A DNA stretch of 64,000 nt, taken from the NCBI RefSeq assembly GCF_900187225.1, contig NZ_LT906436.1, forward strand, positions 186,001-250,000, in the 5' to 3' direction. The translations under genes were made by a program, and so were the position numbers. Positions 9,365-19,002 of the stretch are shown here, piece by piece (position 1 is the stretch's first letter; each line of letters opens with the position of its first letter). The notes beneath the pieces are model-generated. The model was not told the origin of the DNA. It ran no database searches and saw nothing but the letters and a program-made list of their open reading frames with translations. This DNA comes from Listeria monocytogenes. Lineage in GTDB: Bacteria > Bacillota > Bacilli > Lactobacillales > Listeriaceae.

Positions 9365-10738
9365 ATGTCAAAACGATATGCTGTAGTGCTTGCTGCTGGC
9401 CAAGGCACACGGATGAAATCAAAACTTTATAAAGTATTGCATCCTGTTTGTGGAAAACCAATGGTCGAACATGTAGTAGATCAAATTTCAACGCTTAATG
9501 TTGATAAAGTGGTTACGATTGTAGGTCATGGAGCTGAGAAAGTACAAGAGCATTTAGCAGGTAAAAGCGAGTTTGTAAAACAAGATGAACAACTTGGAAC
9601 GGCACATGCGGTACTTCAAGCGAAAGCAGAACTTGCAGGTAAAGACGGTGTGACTCTAGTTGTTTGTGGGGACACACCTTTAATCGAAGCTAGCACGATG
9701 GAAGCTTTACTTAAATATCACCACGAAAAACGTGCAAAAGCAACTATTCTTACAACAGTTATTGAAGATCCTACAGGTTACGGTCGTATTATTCGTGATG
9801 ACCTAGGCATTGTAGAAAAAATCGTAGAACATAAAGATGCAACAGAAAAAGAACAACGTATTTCAGAAATTAACACTGGAACATATTGCTTTGACAATAA
9901 AGCTCTTTTTGAAGCGTTAGAGAATGTTTCTAACGATAATGTGCAAGGAGAATATTACTTACCAGATGTTATTAAAATTTTAAAAGATTCGGATGAAGTC
10001 GTTGCGGCTTACAGAATGGAGTCTTTCGAAGAGTCACTTGGAGTGAACGACCGAATTGCCCTAGCTGAAGCGTCCAAATTAATGCAACGTCGAATTAACG
10101 AAAATCATATGCGTAATGGCGTAACGCTTGTTAATCCTGAAAGCACGTATATTGATATAGATGTAAAAATTGGTCAAGATACAGTAATTGAACCTGGAGT
10201 TATGCTTCGTGGGAAAACTGTAATCGGCGATGATTGTGTGGTTACAAGTGGCTCGGAAATCGTAAACAGTGTTATCGGTGAAAGAGTGCATGTTAGAACT
10301 TCTTCCATTTTCGAAAGTAAAGTTGGAGATGACGTTCAAATTGGTCCATATGCCCACCTAAGACCAGAATCTGACATTCACGATCATGTGAAAATCGGAA
10401 ATTACGTCGAAACGAAAAAAGCAGTTGTTGGTGAAGGAACTAAATTACCACATTTCATTTATATGGGAGATGCGGAAATTGGTAAAAACGTCAATGTTGG
10501 TTGCGGAAGTATTGCTGTTAATTATGATGGCAAAAACAAAGCTAAAACCATTATTGGTGATAATGTCTTTGTAGGTTGTAATTCAAACCTGATTGCACCT
10601 GTCAAAGTGGGCGACCGAGCTTTCATAGCCGCTGGTTCCACAATTACAAAAGATGTTCCTGAAGATGCGCTAGGTATTGCTCGCGCGAAACAAGACAACA
10701 AACTTGGTTATGCGAAACATTTGAATCATGGTAAATAA
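9365..10738 (+). CDS. glmU: Bifunctional GlcN-1-P acetyltransferase / GlcNAc-1-P uridylyltransferase
   Basis: GlmU makes UDP-GlcNAc, the precursor of peptidoglycan and wall teichoic acid. The 457-residue protein has an N-terminal pyrophosphorylase domain with [11 protein letters not shown] at about 7-17. Its C-terminal half is a left-handed beta-helix of hexapeptide repeats (from about residue 250), carrying acetyltransferase residues in [11 protein letters not shown] and NYDGKNK. The ATG at 9365 follows TTGGAGG; an upstream in-frame ATG at 9335 has no such site. It is followed 50 bases later by prs, the usual Firmicute order. Confidence 0.96.
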   Translation: MSKRYAVVLAAGQGTRMKSKLYKVLHPVCGKPMVEHVVDQISTLNVDKVVTIVGHGAEKVQEHLAGKSEFVKQDEQLGTAHAVLQAKAELAGKDGVTLVVCGDTPLIEASTMEALLKYHHEKRAKATILTTVIEDPTGYGRIIRDDLGIVEKIVEHKDATEKEQRISEINTGTYCFDNKALFEALENVSNDNVQGEYYLPDVIKILKDSDEVVAAYRMESFEESLGVNDRIALAEASKLMQRRINENHMRNGVTLVNPESTYIDIDVKIGQDTVIEPGVMLRGKTVIGDDCVVTSGSEIVNSVIGERVHVRTSSIFESKVGDDVQIGPYAHLRPESDIHDHVKIGNYVETKKAVVGEGTKLPHFIYMGDAEIGKNVNVGCGSIAVNYDGKNKAKTIIGDNVFVGCNSNLIAPVKVGDRAFIAAGSTITKDVPEDALGIARAKQDNKLGYAKHLNHGK

Positions 10739-10788
10739 CTTCCAATTGGAAAGTTTAAAATTTTAATAAAAAATAGTGGAGGCTGATT

Positions 10789-11745
10789 ATGTCAAACGAG
10801 TATTTTGATCCAAAGTTGAAGATTTTCTCGCTAAATTCTAATCGTGAACTAGCTGAAGAGATTGCGAAAGAAGTAGGTATTGAGTTAGGGAAATCAAGTG
10901 TTACTCATTTTAGTGATGGAGAAATCCAAATTAACATTGAAGAAAGTATCCGTGGTTGTCATGTATATGTTATTCAATCAACGAGTAATCCTGTAAACCA
11001 GAATTTAATGGAACTTTTGATCATGATTGATGCGTTGAAACGCGCTTCCGCAGCAACAATTAATATTGTTATGCCTTATTATGGTTATGCACGTCAAGAC
11101 CGTAAAGCAAGAAGTCGTGAACCAATCACAGCGAAATTAGTAGCAAACTTAATCGAAACTGCTGGTGCAACAAGAATGATTACACTTGATATGCATGCAC
11201 CGCAAATCCAAGGTTTCTTTGATATTCCAATTGATCACTTGAATGCAGTTCGCCTTCTAAGTGACTATTTCAGCGAACGTCATTTGGGTGATGATCTAGT
11301 AGTGGTTTCACCTGACCATGGTGGAGTTACTCGTGCCCGTAAAATGGCTGATCGTTTGAAAGCGCCGATTGCTATTATTGATAAACGTCGTCCGCGTCCA
11401 AACGTGGCTGAAGTAATGAACATCGTTGGTAATGTAGAAGGAAAAGTTTGTATTATTATTGATGATATCATTGATACAGCTGGAACAATCACACTTGCTG
11501 CTAAAGCATTGCGTGAAGCTGGCGCAACAAAAGTTTACGCATGTTGTTCGCACCCAGTTCTTTCAGGTCCGGCTATGAAACGTATTGAAGAATCGCCAAT
11601 CGAAAAATTAGTTGTTACAAACTCCATCGCTCTTCCAGAAGAAAAATGGATTGACAAAATGGAACAACTATCTGTTGCAGCTCTTCTTGGTGAAGCAATC
11701 GTACGCGTTCATGAAAATGCTTCTGTAAGTTCTTTATTCGAATAA
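10789..11745 (+). CDS. prs: Ribose-phosphate pyrophosphokinase
   Basis: Prs makes PRPP from ribose-5-phosphate and ATP for purine, pyrimidine, His and Trp synthesis. The 318-residue class I enzyme shows the catalytic flexible loop [14 protein letters not shown] near residues 101-114. The PRPP-binding loop [13 protein letters not shown] lies near 223-235. The ATG at 10789 follows GTGGAGGC. It is probably transcribed with glmU and ends in a strong terminator. In L. monocytogenes this gene marks the left border of LIPI-1, and the prfA remnant on the opposite strand begins 43 bases beyond its stop. Confidence 0.97.
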   Translation: MSNEYFDPKLKIFSLNSNRELAEEIAKEVGIELGKSSVTHFSDGEIQINIEESIRGCHVYVIQSTSNPVNQNLMELLIMIDALKRASAATINIVMPYYGYARQDRKARSREPITAKLVANLIETAGATRMITLDMHAPQIQGFFDIPIDHLNAVRLLSDYFSERHLGDDLVVVSPDHGGVTRARKMADRLKAPIAIIDKRRPRPNVAEVMNIVGNVEGKVCIIIDDIIDTAGTITLAAKALREAGATKVYACCSHPVLSGPAMKRIEESPIEKLVVTNSIALPEEKWIDKMEQLSVAALLGEAIVRVHENASVSSLFE

Positions 11746-11751
11746 AATATA

Positions 11752-11784
11752 AAACAGTATTCCTCATTGAGGAATACTGTTTTT
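11752..11784 (+). terminator. Terminator of prs (possibly bidirectional)
   Basis: AACAGTATTCCTCA pairs with GAGGAATACTGTT around a small loop, followed by Ts. It lies just past the 3' end of the prfA remnant on the other strand and may serve both genes. Confidence 0.9.
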
Positions 11785-11787
11785 GAT

Positions 11788-11940
11788 TTAATTTAATTTT
11801 CCTGTGATACCATCATATAGAAAAATACAATATTCTTGTGGATCCCATTGGTTAAAAATAAGTTCTTTTTTATGAAATTGTTTTGGTTTTATCCCGTTAG
11901 TTTCTAAATATTTTTTGAATTCTTCTGCTTGAGCGTTCAT
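11788..11940 (-). pseudogene. prfA: prfA with a large in-frame internal deletion (50 codons remain)
   Basis: PrfA is the CRP/FNR-family activator of Listeria virulence genes. Read on the minus strand, the gene starts normally behind GGGGGATGAG with MNAQAEEFKKYLETNG and continues to ...CIFLYDGIT (residue 46). It then jumps directly to GKLN-stop, the last four residues of normal 237-residue PrfA. About 187 codons (561 bp) are missing, including most of the cNMP-like domain, the long helix and the whole helix-turn-helix. The junction keeps frame, so a 50-residue peptide could be made, but it cannot bind DNA. The precise in-frame join would fit either a natural deletion or an engineered null allele. 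Confidence 0.95.
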
Positions 11941-12060
11941 GTCTCATCCCCCAATCGTTTTTTATCGCCCTTTTTTAAAATACCCTAAAAACATTAGGCA
12001 GTAACAACAATTGTTAGCTGTTGAAAGAAAGTCACGCTAAATGATGTTTTTTACATATAG
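11941..12060 (-). ncRNA. prfA 5' leader (thermosensor region)
   Basis: The sequence between the prfA P1 promoter and the start codon matches the known prfA leader, which folds at low temperature and hides the GGGGGAUGAG ribosome-binding site. It looks intact here although the gene it controls is deleted. The match is from recognition of the sequence, with no structure calculation. Confidence 0.75.
11980..12005 (-). promoter_or_regulatory. prfA P2 promoter, sigma-B type
   Basis: On the minus strand GTTACT (12000-12005), 14 bases, GGGTAT (11980-11985) fits the sigma-B consensus (GTTT-N13-15-GGGWAW) and corresponds to the described P2 of prfA. Confidence 0.7.
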
Positions 12061-12066
12061 GATTTT

Positions 12067-12072
12067 ATTATA
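12067..12072 (-). promoter_or_regulatory. prfA P1 promoter -10 element
   Basis: A perfect TATAAT on the minus strand, placed about 125 bases before the prfA start codon as expected for P1, whose transcript carries the thermosensor. Confidence 0.65.
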
Positions 12073-12146
12073 CAAATTTTGATTTCGCAAAAGAAATGCA
12101 TACATATTTAAAAACGGATTTATTTAGATGTTAAAATTGAAATAGA

Positions 12147-12195
12147 GTTAGTATATGGTTCCGAGGTTGCTCGGAGATATACTAACCCTTTTTTG
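12147..12195. terminator. Hairpin between plcA and prfA
   Basis: A long stem (GTTAGTATAT with ATATACTAAC, and TTCCGAG with CTCGGA inside) lies between the plcA stop and the prfA promoters. The T-rich tail (CCCTTTTTT) is on the plus-strand side; on the minus strand the stem is followed by TCTATTTC only. It should therefore stop plus-strand transcripts well and plcA transcripts poorly, in keeping with the known plcA-prfA read-through mRNA. Confidence 0.65.
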
Positions 12196-12210
12196 TAGGA
12201 ATAATATATG

Positions 12211-13164
12211 TTAGTTGAATTTATTGTTTTTTATGATGTTTTTAATTGTTTGTTTTTCGGGGAAGTCCATGATTAGTATGCCTAATCCTCGAACTTTTTC
12301 CGATGTTAAGTTGAGTACGAATTGCTCTACTTTGTTGTTTAATGCTGCAGCATACTGACGAGGTGTGAATGTTAATGAAGTGGCGCTAATATGGTTAAGA
12401 AAAAGTTTATTGTCCGCTTTGGAAGCTTGATAAGCAGTCTGGACAATCTCTTTGAATTTTGTTTTCACACTCGGACCATTGTAGTCATCTTGAATTACTT
12501 GGTTAGGTGCGCCGAACTGCATGCCGAATTTGCGTGAGTTAATGACTAATGGCTTTTTTGTGTGGTTCTCTGAAAGTAATAATATTTTTCCGCGGACATC
12601 TTTTAATGTAGGGATTTTATTGCTCGTGTCAGTTCTGGGAGTAGTGTAAAAATAATCTTTATAAATGTTGATTAGTGGTTGGATCCGATAATCAAAACTA
12701 TCGTTGCTGTTTTGCTCGTCTTTTAAACGCATAATAATGGTTTCTTTTGGATTTTTCTTTAAAAATTGAGTAATCGTTTCTAATACACCTGAAAGTGATG
12801 CATTTAAATAAATTGGCCCATGGTAAATTTTGAGATTGTCCTTTGCTCTAATATCGATGTACCGTATTCCTGCTTCTAATTGTTGATACAATGACATCGT
12901 TTGCGTTTGAGCCAGTGGTTTGGTTAATGTCCACGTCATGTCTCCGTTATAGCTCATCGTATCGTGTGTACCTGGTATAGAGAGCGCTGCTAGGTTTGTT
13001 GTGTCAGGTAGAGCGGACATCCATTGTTTTGTAGTTACAGAGTTCTTTATTGGCTTATTCCAGTTATTAAGCGAATATGCTTTCCCGCCTAATGGGAAAG
13101 TAAAAAAGCATAAAATAAAACAGAGTACTAAAACTAATGTGCGTCGTAAATAAATCTTATACAA
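12211..13164 (-). CDS. plcA: Phosphatidylinositol-specific phospholipase C
   Basis: Secreted PI-PLC cleaves phosphatidylinositol and helps Listeria escape the primary vacuole. The 317-residue protein is full length. It has a signal peptide of about 29 residues (basic start, hydrophobic VLVLCFILCFFTFPL) and the PI-PLC X domain. The two catalytic histidines lie in SIPGTHDTM (His67) and IYHGP (His115), equivalent to mature His38 and His86. The start is TTG at 13162-13164, behind AAAGGAGGGGG. Transcription depends on the PrfA box shared with hly, so with prfA deleted it should be nearly silent. No lesion was found in the gene itself. Confidence 0.96.
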   Translation of the reverse strand: MYKIYLRRTLVLVLCFILCFFTFPLGGKAYSLNNWNKPIKNSVTTKQWMSALPDTTNLAALSIPGTHDTMSYNGDMTWTLTKPLAQTQTMSLYQQLEAGIRYIDIRAKDNLKIYHGPIYLNASLSGVLETITQFLKKNPKETIIMRLKDEQNSNDSFDYRIQPLINIYKDYFYTTPRTDTSNKIPTLKDVRGKILLLSENHTKKPLVINSRKFGMQFGAPNQVIQDDYNGPSVKTKFKEIVQTAYQASKADNKLFLNHISATSLTFTPRQYAAALNNKVEQFVLNLTSEKVRGLGILIMDFPEKQTIKNIIKNNKFN

Positions 13165-13195
13165 AATGGCCCCCTCCTTTGATTAGTATATTCCT

Positions 13196-13201
13196 ATCTT
13201 A
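13196..13201 (-). promoter_or_regulatory. plcA promoter -10 element
   Basis: TAAGAT on the minus strand, 22 bases from the PrfA box, the spacing expected for PrfA-activated promoters. Confidence 0.7.
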
Positions 13202-13223
13202 AAGTTACTTTTATGTGGAGGCA

Positions 13224-13237
13224 TTAACATTTGTTAA
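13224..13237. promoter_or_regulatory. PrfA box shared by plcA and hly
   Basis: The perfect 14-bp palindrome TTAACATTTGTTAA, the canonical PrfA-binding site, sits between the divergent plcA and hly genes. It is intact although prfA is deleted. Confidence 0.95.
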
Positions 13238-13260
13238 TGACGTCAAAAGGATAGCAAGAC

Positions 13261-13266
13261 TAGAAT
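13261..13266 (+). promoter_or_regulatory. hly P1 promoter -10 element
   Basis: TAGAAT lies 23 bases after the PrfA box. The transcript would have a leader of about 130 bases before the hly start. Confidence 0.7.
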
Positions 13267-13405
13267 AAAGCTATAAAGCAAGCATATAATATTGCGTTTC
13301 ATCTTTAGAAGCGAATTTCGCCAATATTATAATTATCAAAAGAGAGGGGTGGCAAACGGTATTTGGCATTATTAGGTTAAAAAATGTAGAAGGAGAGTGA
13401 AACCC

Positions 13406-14996
13406 ATGAAAAAAATAATGCTAGTTTTTATTACACTTATATTAGTTAGTCTACCAATTGCGCAACAAACTGAAGCAAAGGATGCATCTGCATTCAATAA
13501 AGAAAATTCAATTTCATCCATGGCACCACCAGCATCTCCGCCTGCAAGTCCTAAGACGCCAATCGAAAAGAAACACGCGGATGAAATCGATAAGTATATA
13601 CAAGGATTGGATTACAATAAAAACAATGTATTAGTATACCACGGAGATGCAGTGACAAATGTGCCGCCAAGAAAAGGTTACAAAGATGGAAATGAATATA
13701 TTGTTGTGGAGAAAAAGAAGAAATCCATCAATCAAAATAATGCAGACATTCAAGTTGTGAATGCAATTTCGAGCCTAACCTATCCAGGTGCTCTCGTAAA
13801 AGCGAATTCGGAATTAGTAGAAAATCAACCAGATGTTCTCCCTGTAAAACGTGATTCATTAACACTCAGCATTGATTTGCCAGGTATGACTAATCAAGAC
13901 AATAAAATAGTTGTAAAAAATGCCACTAAATCAAACGTTAACAACGCAGTAAATACATTAGTGGAAAGATGGAATGAAAAATATGCTCAAGCTTATCCAA
14001 ATGTAAGTGCAAAAATTGATTATGATGACGAAATGGCTTACAGTGAATCACAATTAATTGCGAAATTTGGTACAGCATTTAAAGCTGTAAATAATAGCTT
14101 GAATGTAAACTTCGGCGCAATCAGTGAAGGGAAAATGCAAGAAGAAGTCATTAGTTTTAAACAAATTTACTATAAACGTGAATGTTAATGAACCTACAAG
14201 ACCTTCCAGATTTTTCGGCAAAGCTGTTACTAAAGAGCAGTTGCAAGCGCTTGGAGTGAATGCAGAAAATCCTCCTGCATATATCTCAAGTGTGGCGTAT
14301 GGCCGTCAAGTTTATTTGAAATTATCAACTAATTCCCATAGTACTAAAGTAAAAGCTGCTTTTGATGCTGCCGTAAGCGGAAAATCTGTCTCAGGTGATG
14401 TAGAACTAACAAATATCATCAAAAATTCTTCCTTCAAAGCCGTAATTTACGGAGGTTCCGCAAAAGATGAAGTTCAAATCATCGACGGCAACCTCGGAGA
14501 CTTACGCGATATTTTGAAAAAAGGCGCTACTTTTAATCGAGAAACACCAGGAGTTCCCATTGCTTATACAACAAACTTCCTAAAAGACAATGAATTAGCT
14601 GTTATTAAAAACAACTCAGAATATATTGAAACAACTTCAAAAGCTTATACAGATGGAAAAATTAACATCGATCACTCTGGAGGATACGTTGCTCAATTCA
14701 ACATTTCTTGGGATGAAGTAAATTATGATCCTGAAGGTAACGAAATTGTTCAACATAAAAACTGGAGCGAAAACAATAAAAGCAAGCTAGCTCATTTCAC
14801 ATCGTCCATCTATTTGCCTGGTAACGCGAGAAATATTAATGTTTACGCTAAAGAATGCACTGGTTTAGCTTGGGAATGGTGGAGAACGGTAATTGATGAC
14901 CGGAACTTACCACTTGTGAAAAATAGAAATATCTCCATCTGGGGCACCACGCTTTATCCGAAATATAGTAATAAAGTAGATAATCCAATCGAATAA
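13406..14996 (+). pseudogene. hly: Listeriolysin O gene broken by a one-base insertion
   Basis: Listeriolysin O is the cholesterol-dependent cytolysin that opens the phagosome. The ATG at 13406 follows AAGGAGAG and the N terminus is normal: signal peptide, then the PEST-like stretch MAPPASPPASPKTPIEKKH. At 14174-14176 the usual TAT AAC GTG reads TAT AAA CGT. The frame shifts after codon 256 and ends at 14188 with KREC. The remaining part continues unbroken in the other frame to 14996 and keeps the undecapeptide ECTGLAWEWWR. Total span is 1591 bases against 1590 for the 529-residue gene, so exactly one base is extra. The 260-residue product lacks domain 4 and cannot form pores. A sequencing error in a short A run cannot be excluded from this sequence alone. 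Confidence 0.93.
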
Positions 14997-15045
14997 TTGT
15001 AAAAGTAATAAAAAATTAAGAATAAAACCGCTTAACACACACGAA

Positions 15046-15118
15046 AAAATAAGCTTGTTTTGCACTCTTCGTAAATTATTTTATGAAGAATGTAGAAACA
15101 GGCTTATTTTTTAATTTT
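15046..15118 (+). terminator. Terminator of hly
   Basis: A long stem (AAAATAAGC-TGTTT pairing with AAACA-GCTTATTTT, with an inner CTTC/GAAG part) is followed by a T-rich tail 50 bases after hly. Confidence 0.85.
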
Positions 15119-15128
15119 TTTAGAAGAA

Positions 15129-15170
15129 TTAACAAATGTAAAAGAATATCTGACTGTTTATCCATATAAT
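15129..15170 (+). promoter_or_regulatory. PrfA box and -10 of mpl
   Basis: TTAACAAATGTAAA at 15129-15142 is a one-mismatch PrfA box, the form known for mpl. A perfect TATAAT at 15165-15170 follows after 22 bases. Transcription should begin near 15177, giving a leader of about 150 bases. Confidence 0.88.
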
Positions 15171-15184
15171 ATAAGCATATCCCA

Positions 15185-15297
15185 AAGTTTAAGCCACCTA
15201 TAGTTTCTACTGCAAAACGTATAATTTAGTTCCCACATATACTAAAAAACGTGTCCTTAACTCTCTCTGTCAGATTAGTTGTAGGTGGCTTAAACTT
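15185..15297 (+). repeat. Perfect 16-bp inverted repeat closing the mpl 5' leader
   Basis: AAGTTTAAGCCACCTA at 15185-15200 is the exact reverse complement of TAGGTGGCTTAAACTT at 15282-15297. The arms begin about 8 bases after the predicted transcription start and end 30 bases before the mpl start codon, so nearly the whole leader would be held in one long-range stem. Confidence 0.85.
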
Positions 15298-15326
15298 AGT
15301 TTTACGAATTAAAAAGGAGCGGTGAA

Positions 15327-16859
15327 ATGAAAAGTAAACTTATTTGTATCATCATGGTAATAGCTTTTCAGGCTCATTTCACTATGACGGTAAAAGCAGA
15401 TTCTGTCGGGGAAGAAAAACTTCAAAATAATACACAAGCCAAAAAGACCCCTGCTGATTTAAAAGCTTTGCCAGATTCCTGCGAAGCAAAAGATTTTTAT
15501 AAAAATTTTAAAATTCTTGATATGACAAAAGATAAGCTAGGCGTTACGCATTATACGCTCGCGCTAAGTTCTGGTGGTTACTTGACCGATAATGATGAAA
15601 TCAAGGTCCACGTCACACCGGATAATAAAATCACTTTCATAAATGGAGATTTGCAGCAAGGACAGCTTAGGATTACTAATCAAATAAAAATTACAGAAAA
15701 AAATGCTATCGAAAAAGCATTTGAAGCCATCGGTCAGAGTGAAGCTCATGTGAAAAGTTATGTCGGAAACCCAGTGAAAGAAAAAGAAATCATCCTCAAT
15801 TCCAGAACAAAACGCTTAGTTTATAATATAAAATTAATTTTTGCTGAGCCGGAAGTTGCGAGTTGGATTGTTCAAGTGGACGCAGAAACCGGCGCAATTT
15901 TAAAAAAGCAAAATATGCTTTCCGAGGTAGAACGGGCTGATACCCACAAAGATTTTCAAGCGCTTGGTAAAGGAGCCAACCGATTGCTCCAGAGGCCACT
16001 ACATGTCATGAAAATTAATGACCTATTTTACTTAGTGGATAGAACTCATAAAGGACTCATAAGAACTTTTGATTTAAAACATAATACCGACACTTCGTTT
16101 GGGAAAGTGGTATCAAATAAAACGAATATGTTTACGGATCCAGAATTTAGTTCCGCAGTGGATGCTCATTTTTACGCAAGTGAAGTGTACGAATACTATA
16201 AAAATGTCCACCAACTAGAGAGTCTAGATGGTAAAGGTGGAGAAATTGATTCGTTTGTCCATTATGGCTTGAATTGCAATAATGCCTTTTGGGATGGCCA
16301 AGAAATTCTTTATGGAGATGGGGACAAAAAGAATTTCAAACCATTTTCATGCGCCAAAACTATTGTTGGTCATGAACTAACGCATGCAGTTATCCAGTAT
16401 TCGGCGGGATTGGAATACGAAGGGCAATCAGGTGCGCTAAACGAGTCGTTCGCCGATGTTTTTGGTTATTTTATTGCGCCAAATCATTGGTTGATTGGTG
16501 AGGATGTCTGTGTGCGTGGGTCGCGAGATGGGCGAATAAGAAGCATTAAAGATCCTGACAAATATAATCAAGCGGCTCATATGAAGGATTACGAATCGCT
16601 TCCAATCACAGAGGAAGGCGACTGGGGCGGAGTTCATTATAATAGTGGTATCCCGAATAAAGCAGCCTATAATACTATCACTAAACTTGGAAAAGAAAAA
16701 ACAGAACAGCTTTATTTTCGCGCCTTAAAGTACTATTTAACGAAAAAATCCCAGTTTACCGATGCGAAAAAAGCGCTTCAACAAGCAGCGAAAGATTTAT
16801 ATGGTGAAGATGCTTCTAAAAAAGTTGCTGAAGCTTGGGAAGCAGTTGGGGTTAACTGA
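15327..16859 (+). CDS. mpl: Zinc metalloproteinase Mpl (thermolysin family)
   Basis: Mpl is a secreted protease that matures the PlcB proenzyme and is also linked to ActA processing. The 510-residue preproprotein has a signal peptide (about 1-24) and an FTP/PepSY-type propeptide to about residue 200. The M4 catalytic domain carries HELTH at 349-353 and the third zinc ligand Glu373 in GALNESFAD. The catalytic residues and full length are intact. The ATG at 15327 follows AAAGGAGCGG. It heads the mpl-actA-plcB operon; with prfA deleted, transcription should be minimal. Confidence 0.96.
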   Translation: MKSKLICIIMVIAFQAHFTMTVKADSVGEEKLQNNTQAKKTPADLKALPDSCEAKDFYKNFKILDMTKDKLGVTHYTLALSSGGYLTDNDEIKVHVTPDNKITFINGDLQQGQLRITNQIKITEKNAIEKAFEAIGQSEAHVKSYVGNPVKEKEIILNSRTKRLVYNIKLIFAEPEVASWIVQVDAETGAILKKQNMLSEVERADTHKDFQALGKGANRLLQRPLHVMKINDLFYLVDRTHKGLIRTFDLKHNTDTSFGKVVSNKTNMFTDPEFSSAVDAHFYASEVYEYYKNVHQLESLDGKGGEIDSFVHYGLNCNNAFWDGQEILYGDGDKKNFKPFSCAKTIVGHELTHAVIQYSAGLEYEGQSGALNESFADVFGYFIAPNHWLIGEDVCVRGSRDGRIRSIKDPDKYNQAAHMKDYESLPITEEGDWGGVHYNSGIPNKAAYNTITKLGKEKTEQLYFRALKYYLTKKSQFTDAKKALQQAAKDLYGEDASKKVAEAWEAVGVN

Positions 16860-16902
16860 TTAACAAATGTTAGAGAAAAATTAATTCTCCAAGTGATATT
16901 CT
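16860..16902 (+). promoter_or_regulatory. PrfA box and -10 of actA-plcB
   Basis: TTAACAAATGTTAG at 16860-16873 is a one-mismatch PrfA box that begins at the last base of the mpl stop codon. A candidate -10 TATTCT at 16897-16902 follows after 23 bases, placing the start about 150 bases before actA, which matches the known long actA leader. Confidence 0.82.
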
Positions 16903-17057
16903 TAAAATAATTCATGAATATTTTTTCTTATATTAGCTAATTAAGAAGATAATTAACTGCTAATCCAATTTTTAACGGAATAAATTAGTGAAAATGAAGG
17001 CCGAATTTTCCTTGTTCTAAAAAGGTTGTATTAGCGTATCACGAGGAGGGAGTATAA

Positions 17058-18966
17058 GTGGGATTAAATAGATTTATGCGTGCGATGATGGTAGTTTTCA
17101 TTACTGCCAACTGCATTACGATTAACCCCGACATAATATTTGCAGCGACAGATAGCGAAGATTCCAGTCTAAACACAGATGAATGGGAAGAAGAAAAAAC
17201 AGAAGAGCAGCCAAGCGAGGTAAATACGGGACCAAGATACGAAACTGCACGTGAAGTAAGTTCACGTGATATTGAGGAACTAGAAAAATCGAATAAAGTG
17301 AAAAATACGAACAAAGCAGACCTAATAGCAATGTTGAAAGCAAAAGCAGAGAAAGGTCCGAATAACAATAATAACAACGGTGAGCAAACAGGAAATGTGG
17401 CTATAAATGAAGAGGCTTCAGGAGTCGACCGACCAACTCTGCAAGTGGAGCGTCGTCATCCAGGTCTGTCATCGGATAGCGCAGCGGAAATTAAAAAAAG
17501 AAGAAAAGCCATAGCGTCGTCGGATAGTGAGCTTGAAAGCCTTACTTATCCAGATAAACCAACAAAAGCAAATAAGAGAAAAGTGGCGAAAGAGTCAGTT
17601 GTGGATGCTTCTGAAAGTGACTTAGATTCTAGCATGCAGTCAGCAGACGAGTCTACACCACAACCTTTAAAAGCAAATCAAAAACCATTTTTCCCTAAAG
17701 TATTTAAAAAAATAAAAGATGCGGGGAAATGGGTACGTGATAAAATCGACGAAAATCCTGAAGTAAAGAAAGCGATTGTTGATAAAAGTGCAGGGTTAAT
17801 TGACCAATTATTAACCAAAAAGAAAAGTGAAGAGGTAAATGCTTCGGACTTCCCGCCACCACCTACGGATGAAGAGTTAAGACTTGCTTTGCCAGAGACA
17901 CCGATGCAATGCTCCTACTCCATCGGAACCGAGCTCATTCGAATTTCCGCCGCCACCTACGGATGAAGAGTTAAGACTTGCTTTGCCAGAGACGCCAATG
18001 CTTCTTGGTTTTAATGCTCCTGCTACATCGGAACCGAGCTCATTCGAATTTCCACCGCCTCCAACAGAAGATGAACTAGAAATTATGCGGGAAACAGCAC
18101 CTTCGCTAGATTCTAGTTTTACAAGCGGGGATTTAGCTAGTTTGAGAAGTGCTATTAATCGCCATAGCGAAAATTTCTCTGATTTCCCACCAATCCCAAC
18201 AGAAGAAGAGTTGAACGGGAGAGGCGGTAGACCAACATCTGAAGAATTTAGTTCGCTGAATAGTGGTGATTTTACAGATGACGAAAACAGCGAGACAACA
18301 GAAGAAGAAATTGATCGCCTAGCTGATTTAAGAGATAGAGGAACAGGAAAACACTCAAGAAATGCGGGTTTTTTACCATTAAATCCATTTATTAGTAGCC
18401 CTGTTCCTTCATTAACTCCAAAGGTACCGAAAATAAGCGCGCCGGCTCTGATAAGTGACATAACTAAAAAAGCGCCATTTAAGAATCCATCACAGCCATT
18501 AAATGTGTTTAATAAAAAAACTACAACGAAAACAGTGACTAAAAAACCAACCCCTGTAAAGACCGCACCAAAGCTAGCAGAACTTCCTGCCACAAAACCA
18601 CAAGAAACCGTACTTAGGGAAAATAAAACACCCTTTATAGAAAAACAAGCAGAAACAAACAAGCAGTCAATTAATATGCCGAGCCTACCAGTAATCCAAA
18701 AAGAAGCTACAGAGAGCGATAAAGAGGAAATGAAACCACAAACCGAGGAAAAAATGGTAGAGGAAAGCGAATCAGCTAATAACGCAAACGGAAAAAATCG
18801 TTCTGCTGGCATTGAAGAAGGAAAACTAATTGCTAAAAGTGCAGAAGACGAAAAAGCGAAGGAAGAACCAGGGAACCATACGACGTTAATTCTTGCAATG
18901 TTAGCTATTGGCGTGTTCTCTTTAGGGGCGTTTATCAAAATTATTCAATTAAGAAAAAATAATTAA
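17058..18966 (+). pseudogene. actA: Actin-assembly protein gene broken by an 11-bp deletion
   Basis: ActA is the surface protein that recruits Arp2/3 and VASP to drive actin-based motility. The GTG at 17058 follows GAGGAGGGAG. The first 283 codons read normally: signal peptide, acidic and Arp2/3-binding N-terminal region, and the first proline-rich repeat DFPPPPTDEEL. After PETPM the linker that should encode LLGFN has lost 11 bases (between 17906 and 17908). The frame shifts and stops at 17966 (302 residues). The rest, in another frame to 18966, still encodes three more proline-rich repeats, the long spacer, a membrane anchor (LILAMLAIGVFSLGAFIKII) and a basic end. Restoring 11 bases gives 639 residues, the usual long form. 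The shifted product has no anchor. Confidence 0.94.
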
Positions 18967-19002
18967 AAACACAGAACGAAAGAAAAAAGTGAGGTGAATG
19001 AT

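Noticed and set aside
14124-14996. Separate 290-codon gene downstream of truncated hly
   Set aside because: It is the 3' part of hly in the shifted frame, with no ribosome-binding site of its own, and overlaps the 5' part.
17877-18938. Long open frame on the minus strand across actA
   Set aside because: A shadow of the biased codon use of the proline/glutamate-rich actA region; no start signal and low-complexity serine-rich product.
17884-18966. Separate 360-codon proline-rich gene
   Set aside because: It is the 3' part of actA after the 11-bp deletion; it has no start signal and the first residues are out-of-frame ActA code.
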